The translations under genes and the position numbers were made by a program. This document shows, in pieces, positions 14,660 to 20,341 of a stretch of 20,341 nt of DNA. Position 1 is the first letter of the stretch; each line of letters opens with the position of its first letter. The notes below the pieces were generated by a model that did no database searches, was not told the DNA's origin, and saw nothing but the letters and a program-made list of their open reading frames with translations. The stretch is from UBA8517 sp964606975 (lineage in GTDB: Bacteria > Patescibacteriota > Microgenomatia > UBA8517), in the NCBI GenBank assembly GCA_964606975.1, contig CAZSGY010000033.1, positions 1-20,341 of the forward strand, written 5' to 3'.

Positions 14660-15043
14660 ATGGCAGGATATTACGGTCACATAGAAAGCGATACGTTGGA
14701 AAATTCATACTTCCGCAGGGTAATTTTTACCGCTCCCCATTCTCAATTAGTACTAATGTCTTTAAAACCGAATGAAGAAATTGGGATGGAGGTTCACGAA
14801 GGCAATGACCAATTTTTCAGGTTTGAAAAAGGAGAGGGTAAGGTGATTATCGCCAAGGAGGAATTTGTCGTTAAGGACGGAGATACCATTGTTGTGCCGG
14901 CCGGGCAAATGCATAATGTTATAAATACATCCGGCAGTGAAGACCTAAAGCTTTACACCATCTACTCACCCGCCCACCATCCCGATGGGACGATCCACAA
15001 AACCAAAGAGGAGGCAATTGCTGCGGAGGCGAAAGAGATTTAA
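14660..15043 (+). CDS. Single-domain cupin (mannose-6-phosphate-isomerase-like)
   Basis: 127 residues, cytoplasmic, one cupin barrel. Motif 1 is EIGMEVHEGNDQFFRFEKGEGKV, with His, Asp/Gln and Glu in the positions of the usual metal ligands; motif 2 is GDTIVVPAGQMHNVIN with the second His. The C-terminus YTIYSPAHHPDGTIHKTKEEA is typical of a widespread group of small cupins annotated as mannose-6-phosphate-isomerase-like, whose substrate is unknown. The N-terminus MAGYYGHIESDTLEN is also usual for the group. It has its own possible promoter and a strong ribosome binding site, and its stop overlaps the stop of the convergent exonuclease by 4 bases. The metal and the reaction cannot be told from the sequence. 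Confidence 0.9.
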   Translation: MAGYYGHIESDTLENSYFRRVIFTAPHSQLVLMSLKPNEEIGMEVHEGNDQFFRFEKGEGKVIIAKEEFVVKDGDTIVVPAGQMHNVINTSGSEDLKLYTIYSPAHHPDGTIHKTKEEAIAAEAKEI

Positions 15044-15651
15044 AACAGACTTCCCTGAGTTTGGTTAATTTGGGTTTTTGGATAAGAGAAGTCCAGGTGT
15101 ATATCATGTGTTTCATTCCAAAAATCAATGTATTTAAGCACTCCGTTTTTCAACGCATAATCGTAAACATTTTTTGTAATTTCCACGTCCATTTCACAAT
15201 ATTTTTTTAGCTTTGCCAGAGATTCTTCTGATCCTTCCGCCCAATAGATAATTGCATTCTCCCCGGTATCGTTTTTAACCGATCCCAAGGTAGCTTTGGC
15301 CAGAGAATTTAAAGACATGCGTTTACCTTCAACTTTTTTAATTTCTGCCAAAATATCAAAATGAGGCAGTTTCGGAAAGTGGGCGGGTAAATACGGAGAA
15401 AGTGCAGGAACATCAAAACCGATTGAGTTGAAACCGATTATTCTATCGGCTTTTTCAAAAAGCTTAAACATTTCATTAAAATCTTTTTCCCAAAAGCTTT
15501 GCATTTTACCTTCAATCTCGTTTAAATTTTCGTCCAAAGTTCTCACGTAAACGGAGGTTATGGATACACCAAGCTTGGAAGGGTCGTTTCCGGGTACTTC
15601 GTCAAAAAACTTTTTTGTTTCAGTGTCAAAAATTACTTCAAAATAATTCAT
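15040..15651 (-). CDS. DEDDy 3'-5' exonuclease with a C-terminal clamp-binding-like motif
   Basis: 203 residues from ATG 15651; a GTG at 15690 overlapping the permease stop would add 13 residues that match nothing in the family. RNase H-like exonuclease fold: Asp9 and Glu11 (FDTET), Asp80 (IIGFNSIGFD) and Asp155 with Tyr151 four residues before (YCEMD), which makes it the DEDDy type, as in DNA polymerase proofreading domains. The sequence FDILAEIKKVEGKRMSLNSLAKATLG between resembles stand-alone predicted exonucleases of the YprB/polB-like group. The last five residues are QGSLF, matching the bacterial sliding-clamp-binding consensus Q-L-(S/D)-L-F except at the second position. It follows the ABC permease by 35 bases and meets the cupin gene tail to tail. 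Confidence 0.85.
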   Translation of the reverse strand: MNYFEVIFDTETKKFFDEVPGNDPSKLGVSITSVYVRTLDENLNEIEGKMQSFWEKDFNEMFKLFEKADRIIGFNSIGFDVPALSPYLPAHFPKLPHFDILAEIKKVEGKRMSLNSLAKATLGSVKNDTGENAIIYWAEGSEESLAKLKKYCEMDVEITKNVYDYALKNGVLKYIDFWNETHDIHLDFSYPKTQINQTQGSLF

Positions 15652-15686
15652 ATGTGTAAAATGGGATGAAGTTATTTTACTCCATG

Positions 15687-16454
15687 TCACCTCTTCTTAA
15701 AAGCGAAGCTGATAATAAAAATGGCTATGGCAGTAAGGACAACTACCGGTCCGGAAGGCATGGATAAGTATCTGGCAATTAAAATGCCGATTATGGTAGC
15801 GGCGGCGCCAATAATTATTGAGATAATTTGAAAACCGGTAATGTTTCGGGCCAGGTTTTTAGCCGTAACTGCCGGAATGATTACCATCGCGCCGGTTAGG
15901 AGTGTTCCCAAAAATTTCACTCCCAAGGCCACAACCCCGGAAATCAAAAGCAAATAAATAAGTTCAATTTTAGAAGTCGCGACTTTTTGAGATTTGGCCA
16001 AATCTTTTGACACAATCATCAAAAGAAGTTTTTTGGAAATCCAAAACATAACCGCAAAAATAATTACTGCCCCGAAAAGCGTGACAAGCCCGTCGTTTAC
16101 ACCGATTTTATCGATATTGCCGAAAAGCGCTTCCAATAGTTCTACTTCCGGGGTGATAAGTAACCCCAGTGCCAAGGAGGCAGTAAAAAATATTCCGACC
16201 AAACCTTCAGGATAAATTTCAGAGTGCTCGCTCAAATACCAAATACCGATAGCCGCAAGTATTAAAGCCATTAGTGCGCCCAGCATAGGGTTAACACCGA
16301 TCATTAAAGCCACTGCAATTCCGGGCAAAGCAACGTGACTTAGGGCATCGCCGACAAGCGACATTCTCCTTAAAACCATAAAACTGCCCAAATATCCGGA
16401 GACAGCTCCCGACAAACATCCGACTAAAAGCAGTATCAGTAAATCAGTCGTCAT
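15687..16454 (-). CDS. ABC-3 family metal permease (ZnuB/MntB-like)
   Basis: 255 residues with about eight membrane helices. Family marks are GYLGSFMVLRRMSLVGDALSHVALPGIA (about 20-47), the coupling-helix region that meets the ATPase, EIYPEGLVGIFFTASLALG, and GTLLTGAMVIIPAVTAKNLARN (about 182-203). It forms the channel of a zinc or manganese importer with the ATPase upstream. Its ATG overlaps the end of the ATPase gene by 11 bases, so the two are translationally coupled. No gene for the periplasmic-type metal-binding subunit (ZnuA/TroA-like) lies in the window. Zinc is favoured over manganese only because of the His-rich tail on the ATPase. Confidence 0.9.
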   Translation of the reverse strand: MTTDLLILLLVGCLSGAVSGYLGSFMVLRRMSLVGDALSHVALPGIAVALMIGVNPMLGALMALILAAIGIWYLSEHSEIYPEGLVGIFFTASLALGLLITPEVELLEALFGNIDKIGVNDGLVTLFGAVIIFAVMFWISKKLLLMIVSKDLAKSQKVATSKIELIYLLLISGVVALGVKFLGTLLTGAMVIIPAVTAKNLARNITGFQIISIIIGAAATIIGILIARYLSMPSGPVVVLTAIAIFIISFAFKKR

Positions 16455-17160
16455 GGTGATGGTAAATATGTGTTTCCTCTCCGTACATTTGATCCAATAC
16501 GTCCTTATTGATTGCCGTACTCGGCATTCCGAAACAAATCTTCTCCTTATTTAAGCAGAGCACCGAATCCGCATATTTGTTCACAATTTCCAGTTCGTGA
16601 GAAATAAAGATAATTGTCAGATCCTTCTCATTCTTGAGTTTGTTTATTAATCCGTAAACAGTTTCTTCACCGACAACGTCAACCCCTGCGGTCGGTTCAT
16701 CAAAAAGCAGCACGTTGGGATCTGCTAAAAGCGCATAAGCGATAAGTACTCTTTGCAGTTCTCCTCCTGACAGGTCCCCCAGACGGGTAGCCAAAACCCT
16801 CATATCATTATGGGAATGTTTAGCCTCATTCAAAAAACCGACGTTTCGTAGAGCGGAAAATATTTTTTCCTTACTATTTTCTTTAAGTCTCAAAAATTCA
16901 TTCACAGTTAGCGGCAAATCTTTATCTACCGCAAGTTTCTGGGGAACATAGCCGACCCTCACATCTTTTGACCAAGTAATCTCACCTTTATACGGTACTA
17001 ATCCCAAAAGTGATTTAAAAAGGATCGTCTTCCCCGCACCGTTCGGACCGATCACCGCCAGTGTTGAGTCTCGGGTTATGTCAAAAGTAATGTTGTCCAA
17101 AATTAAATGTCCGTCAATTTCTACATTTAAATTTGAAACCGATAATATTTTCTCAGGCAT
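16444..17160 (-). CDS. Metal ABC transporter ATPase (ZnuC/MntA-like)
   Basis: 238 residues, cytoplasmic face of the membrane. Walker A GPNGAGKT (38-45), Q-loop at Gln74 (YVPQK), signature LSGGE (130-134), Walker B VLLFDEP with Asp154/Glu155, and H-loop His188 (FISHE) are all present, so it should hydrolyse ATP. The C-terminus ends MYGEETHIYHHHDD, a cluster of four His and two Asp that could bind metal ions; ZnuC-type proteins often have His-rich tails. It begins 3 bases after recO and overlaps the permease by 11 bases. The ATPase-permease pair is an importer of the cluster 9 (zinc/manganese) group; the exact metal is inferred. Confidence 0.92.
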   Translation of the reverse strand: MPEKILSVSNLNVEIDGHLILDNITFDITRDSTLAVIGPNGAGKTILFKSLLGLVPYKGEITWSKDVRVGYVPQKLAVDKDLPLTVNEFLRLKENSKEKIFSALRNVGFLNEAKHSHNDMRVLATRLGDLSGGELQRVLIAYALLADPNVLLFDEPTAGVDVVGEETVYGLINKLKNEKDLTIIFISHELEIVNKYADSVLCLNKEKICFGMPSTAINKDVLDQMYGEETHIYHHHDD

Positions 17161-17163
17161 ATT

Positions 17164-17709
17164 TTATTCTAGCATTAACTTACCTACCCTTTTTGAGTAA
17201 ATTTGTCTTTCAAGAACTTCCTCTAATTTCTCATCGGGAGAATCAAGAATGGTGTCTTTTGGCCAATAGCCCAAAATTTTTAATAGACCGCTAACAAATT
17301 CCATCCTTAGACTTCTAAGTTTTTTTGTTGTTTTTAATTTTTCCATAATTTCGGAGATAAAATCAAAAAGTTCAGGGTTTTTTTCACCTTCGTGAGTGGC
17401 TTTAAACAAAACCTCAACAAAATAATATGCCAAAGAAACTTTATTCATGGATTTGCGTAGCGGCTCATAATCATCAACCGTCTCAACTTCCGTCATTATC
17501 CCCATATTTTTTGAATCCACAGCCTGAAATTTAATTTTACTAAAAATTTCCAAGTGTCCCCTTTTGCGGCTTCCCGGACGTCGTATTCCTTTAGCTATCA
17601 ATGAAACTTTGCCCCTTTCCTGTGAATATATAAAAAGAATCCTGTCAGCTTCATTGAAATTTTTTCTTTTCAAGACGAAGCCGTAAGATATATAGCTGTG
17701 AGGTATCAT
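17164..17709 (-). CDS. recO: DNA repair protein RecO, short form
   Basis: 181 residues from ATG 17709; TTG 17727 would add six residues and overlap the DUF4012 stop as TTGA, so it cannot be excluded. RecO binds single-stranded DNA and helps RecR load RecA in the RecFOR pathway. The N-terminal OB fold is clear: YGFVLKRKNFNEADRILFIYSQERGKVSLIAKGIRRPGSRKRGHLEIFSKIKF (matches the family's LKrrdlgEaDRll...AkGarrpkS). A helical domain follows (LAYYFVEVLFKATHEGEKNPELFDFI). The usual length is 230-260 residues; the C-terminal Cys4 zinc-binding stretch of Bacillus-type RecO is absent and the protein ends soon after ILGYWP. No frameshift is seen. It lies between DUF4012 and the ABC ATPase with 3- to 14-base gaps. 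Confidence 0.85.
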   Translation of the reverse strand: MIPHSYISYGFVLKRKNFNEADRILFIYSQERGKVSLIAKGIRRPGSRKRGHLEIFSKIKFQAVDSKNMGIMTEVETVDDYEPLRKSMNKVSLAYYFVEVLFKATHEGEKNPELFDFISEIMEKLKTTKKLRSLRMEFVSGLLKILGYWPKDTILDSPDEKLEEVLERQIYSKRVGKLMLE

Positions 17710-17723
17710 AGAAGAATTCTGGT

Positions 17724-19712
17724 TCAAAGATCGAATTTTAACTCTTTATCGGTTTTAAGCTTAAACTCTTCCGTTTGTTTACCGACATTTACGGTGTAAA
17801 GGAAGCCGTCGGTTCCGGGCTGCTTCTGAATTAAAAGCTTGTACTCTTTTGAAACTTTGAAAGGCAATTTATATTTTAAGGTCACTTTTGAAACGCCTTC
17901 GGGCCTGAGTTTGAAAAACCCTGCAAAAACCGTCCTACCCAAATCTTCATAAGGGTTTTCTGTTTTTTCCAAACCTTCGGCGGTAATCAGTTCACTGCCT
18001 TTGGGAACATATACCCTAACCCACGTCGGCAAAACAGAATTTAACCATCCATCCTGTTTTTCGGGGTTTTGGTAAGTAATTGTTAATGTTTTTGTAACCG
18101 TGCCGTCAGATGAAATTTCTACATCTTGGGTTACATCCTCGTAGGCATAAAGATTGCTTTTCCTCCCGCCTAAGTTTGCATCATTAATGTGGAGATAATC
18201 AGACTGGTATTCCTGATTTATTACTCCGGCCAGTCCGAAATTGGCAACTGCAGTTTGGGTATTTTCATCAAGCATATACAAAAGCACATGTTTTTCGGTA
18301 ACCGAACTAAATACCGCCGAGAGAAGACCTGACATTTTTTCTTTTGGCTGGGCCAATGCATTTGACATAATCGAGTTCATAAGAGGCCCGATAATAGCTT
18401 TTCTGTTATTGTAGTTTGCAGGTGCAGAAACTATTTTACCGCTGACCGGATCCCAAACAACAGCTCCCTCGACATCTGCGAATGATTCCAATTCGTAAAT
18501 TACCTGGGCGCAATTACATTCTTTAACAATTTCCGTACTGAAGTTGCCATAGCCCGGAACCCCGATTGTACCCATCACATTTAAAAGATTGACCAGAAGT
18601 TGTGTATCGACTGCTATTACTCCATCAATTTTAGTAATACCGGCTTTCTCGGCAGCGGGGACAAAAGTATCCATACTGACAGAAAAATCCGGTGACCAAT
18701 TCATATCCCTAAGTCTCCAATGTGAAGACAGCGCATACGGCCCCTTAATATAATCGATAATCGGTTTGGGTGCTTGAACTGCCGGAGAATATTTCGCATC
18801 CAGTGTGTAAATATCATCACTGGCAACCGGCGTGAAGGTCGCATTATCGACCCTCATAATTGCGTATGCTGTCATAAACCCGCCCGTAGGTCGCAGCTCT
18901 TTGTCATTTTGAAAAAGAACCAGATATGTTCTCGGAGAATCTACCCCCAAAAGATAGGGGGCAGCCTCCAAAACCGGCTTGGCATTGGCAGTATACTTTC
19001 CAACTTCCTCAATTAAATCCTGATACTCCCGTATCTGCCGGCGAAGGGCGATTCCTTTTATTTTTTCAGGGTATCTTTGAGGGTCGATTGACTGTATTTC
19101 ATCTATCACTATCTGCACCTTTGCCGTAATCGCATCTATTTGAGGGATAAGATCGGGTATGGTTTTAACAATAAAATTAATTCTTTCCTGAGTTGTTTGT
19201 TCGCTGGTTTCGGCCGCCAAAACATTGCTTCCGGTATTCGAGAATCCCAAAAGATCAGCATATGGCTCAACCACCCCGAGAACCGTTTCTCCTGCATCGA
19301 GACCTGCCTCGGCAGCTGCCAAAAGGTGGCTTCCGTCAGAAATGTACGGTCCTATAAACGGAATAAATTTTTCCCAGGCAACTAATTTATATGAAGCAGC
19401 GAAGCTGTTTAATGATCTTTTAGTGTTAGCAATCTCGGCCTTGGTCTTTGCCAAATCCTGAGACTTGACTGTATCTGAAAGTGTTTTGGTGTTATTTATG
19501 AGTACGTTTGCTCTTTTGTAAATAAAAAGTCCGGCAATCAAATTGTAAATAATGAAAACACCCAGAAAAATTGCTAATCCGATAGCCACTTTTACCCATT
19601 TTTTCTTTTGTGTGCGAACGACCGGTTTTTCCGGATTTTGAGGCGCCGGAGGGGTGGACGGTTTTGATTCGGTACTAACATTCTCAGGGACCAATAGGGA
19701 AGAGTTTTCCAT
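17724..19712 (-). CDS. DUF4012 envelope protein
   Basis: 662 residues. A Pro/Ser-rich cytoplasmic N-terminus with a basic patch (RTQKKKWVKV), one membrane segment (about 41-64) and a large outer domain. An early helical stretch (about 65-250) leads to the DUF4012 core at LVLFQNDKELRPTGGFMTAYAI, then LSSHWRLRDMNWSPDFSVSM and ITKIDGVIAVDTQLLVNLLNVMGTIGVPGYG, all typical of this family. The C-terminus is beta-rich (TKTLTITYQNPEKQDGWLNSVLPTWVRVYVPKG). The function is unknown, but DUF4012 genes often sit beside polysaccharide synthesis genes, as here beside a sugar transferase 49 bases upstream. CNC (about residue 400) may form a disulfide or bind metal. It is the first gene of the run through the exonuclease. 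Confidence 0.85.
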   Translation of the reverse strand: MENSSLLVPENVSTESKPSTPPAPQNPEKPVVRTQKKKWVKVAIGLAIFLGVFIIYNLIAGLFIYKRANVLINNTKTLSDTVKSQDLAKTKAEIANTKRSLNSFAASYKLVAWEKFIPFIGPYISDGSHLLAAAEAGLDAGETVLGVVEPYADLLGFSNTGSNVLAAETSEQTTQERINFIVKTIPDLIPQIDAITAKVQIVIDEIQSIDPQRYPEKIKGIALRRQIREYQDLIEEVGKYTANAKPVLEAAPYLLGVDSPRTYLVLFQNDKELRPTGGFMTAYAIMRVDNATFTPVASDDIYTLDAKYSPAVQAPKPIIDYIKGPYALSSHWRLRDMNWSPDFSVSMDTFVPAAEKAGITKIDGVIAVDTQLLVNLLNVMGTIGVPGYGNFSTEIVKECNCAQVIYELESFADVEGAVVWDPVSGKIVSAPANYNNRKAIIGPLMNSIMSNALAQPKEKMSGLLSAVFSSVTEKHVLLYMLDENTQTAVANFGLAGVINQEYQSDYLHINDANLGGRKSNLYAYEDVTQDVEISSDGTVTKTLTITYQNPEKQDGWLNSVLPTWVRVYVPKGSELITAEGLEKTENPYEDLGRTVFAGFFKLRPEGVSKVTLKYKLPFKVSKEYKLLIQKQPGTDGFLYTVNVGKQTEEFKLKTDKELKFDL

Positions 19713-19761
19713 GTAAATTTAATAATACAATATATTCCCGATTTACTAAAGAAAAGAATGG

Positions 19762-20341
19762 TTAAACTGCACCTACTCCGCTAATCATGGCTATCGGTGT
19801 TTTGAGGATTATTCCCAAATCCATCAGAAGCGACTTCTTTTTTGCGTATTCCGCATCCATTTTTATTCTTTTATCAAAATTTATATTACTTCTCCCCATT
19901 ACCTGCCAATAGCCGGTTATTCCCGGTTTGACAGTTTGGGTTTGTTTTACATAGATTTCCGTGCCCGGATACCTTTTTTGCTGCTCCGTCAACTCGTTGG
20001 CATGATATGGTCTGGGTCCGACCAGGCTCATATCTCCTTTAAGTACATTAAAAAACTGGGGTGTTTCATCAATTGAATATTTACGTATAAATTTACCAAA
20101 TTTTGTAACGCGCGGATCCTCATGAAGCTTGAAGCTTGATTTTTTGTATTCGTTGTAAAGTTTTTTGAATCTCGGGTCTTTGGTTAAAAGATAATCTGCA
20201 TTTACCGGCATCGAACGGAACTTAAAAAGCCTGAATATCTTCCCGTCCTTACCGATTCTCTTCATGTGTGTATTAGTTTTTTCAACCAATATCGGACCGG
20301 GTGAGGTAATTTTGATAACAATCGCGGAAATAAGCATCACG
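19762..20341 (-). CDS. Undecaprenyl-phosphate sugar transferase, cut by the right edge
   Basis: At least 192 residues of the C-terminal catalytic part; the frame is open to the window edge, so the N-terminus and any membrane helices are missing. It belongs to the bacterial sugar transferase family (WcaJ/WbaP/EpsL type) that moves a sugar-1-phosphate onto undecaprenyl phosphate to start a surface glycan. Motifs are KITSPGPILVEKTN, KIFRLFKFRSM, DPRVTKFGKFIRKYSIDETPQFFNVLKGDMSLVGPRPYH (Asp-Glu catalytic pair in SIDETPQ) and KPGITGYWQVMGRSNINFDKRIKMDAEY. The C-terminus (LMDLGIILKTPIAMISGVGAV) is usual. It reads toward DUF4012 on the same strand, with a 49-base AT-rich gap. The sugar cannot be told from the sequence. 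Confidence 0.92.
   Translation of the reverse strand, partial: VMLISAIVIKITSPGPILVEKTNTHMKRIGKDGKIFRLFKFRSMPVNADYLLTKDPRFKKLYNEYKKSSFKLHEDPRVTKFGKFIRKYSIDETPQFFNVLKGDMSLVGPRPYHANELTEQQKRYPGTEIYVKQTQTVKPGITGYWQVMGRSNINFDKRIKMDAEYAKKKSLLMDLGIILKTPIAMISGVGAV

Noticed and set aside
1..20341. TGA recoded to glycine, as in Gracilibacteria/Absconditabacteria
   Set aside because: TGA ends ftsI, the ABC permease and DUF4012 at the expected family lengths, and no conserved gene contains an in-frame TGA.

Overview
The window looks like a chromosomal segment from a member of the Candidate Phyla Radiation (Patescibacteria), possibly the Microgenomates/Katanobacteria side; that placement is inferred from gene content and style, not from a marker tree. 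Supporting signs are about 40% GC, very dense packing with many 1-29 base overlaps, a compact single-chain glycyl-tRNA synthetase, DUF4012 and LCP envelope proteins, a DnaQ-like exonuclease and small secreted proteins of unknown family. TGA is used as an ordinary stop (ftsI, the ABC permease, DUF4012), so the TGA-to-glycine code of Gracilibacteria/Absconditabacteria does not apply. No tRNA, rRNA, insertion sequence, CRISPR array or phage gene was seen.

Layout. (1) 8703 down to 1, minus strand: a cell-division and cell-wall operon, mraZ - rsmH - ftsL-like - ftsI - murA - yvcK - glmS - nagB - an unknown gene cut by the left edge. It starts at a good sigma70-type promoter whose -10 overlaps three direct repeats with a 10-bp period, the expected MraZ operator. 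A second possible promoter lies before nagB. (2) 8757-11270, minus strand: tspO - glyS - a membrane-anchored unknown. (3) 11309-12367, plus strand: an LCP ligase divergent from tspO. (4) 12393-14561, minus strand: a four-TM protein, a small secreted protein and a stand-alone RecB/Cas4-type nuclease, the last two coupled by TAATG. (5) 14660-15043, plus strand: a cupin with the strongest ribosome binding site in the window. (6) 15040-19712, minus strand: DUF4012 - recO - znuC-like ATPase - znuB-like permease - DEDDy exonuclease. (7) 19762-20341, minus strand: the C-terminal part of an undecaprenyl-phosphate sugar transferase cut by the right edge.

How the genes work together. The first operon joins supply of amino sugars (GlmS, probably tuned by YvcK), the first committed step of peptidoglycan synthesis (MurA), septal transpeptidation (FtsI with an FtsL-like partner), ribosome maturation (RsmH) and the MraZ regulator. 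The right half adds machinery to start a surface glycan (sugar transferase, DUF4012) and to attach it to the wall (LCP). The most notable sequence observations are an Asp in place of the MurA catalytic Cys (a known type of intrinsic fosfomycin resistance), a well-formed MraZ operator/promoter, a probable sliding-clamp-binding tail on the exonuclease, and a changed catalytic loop in NagB. I found no clearly new multi-gene system; the best unknowns are the small secreted proteins and the edge gene with a CxxxC pair.
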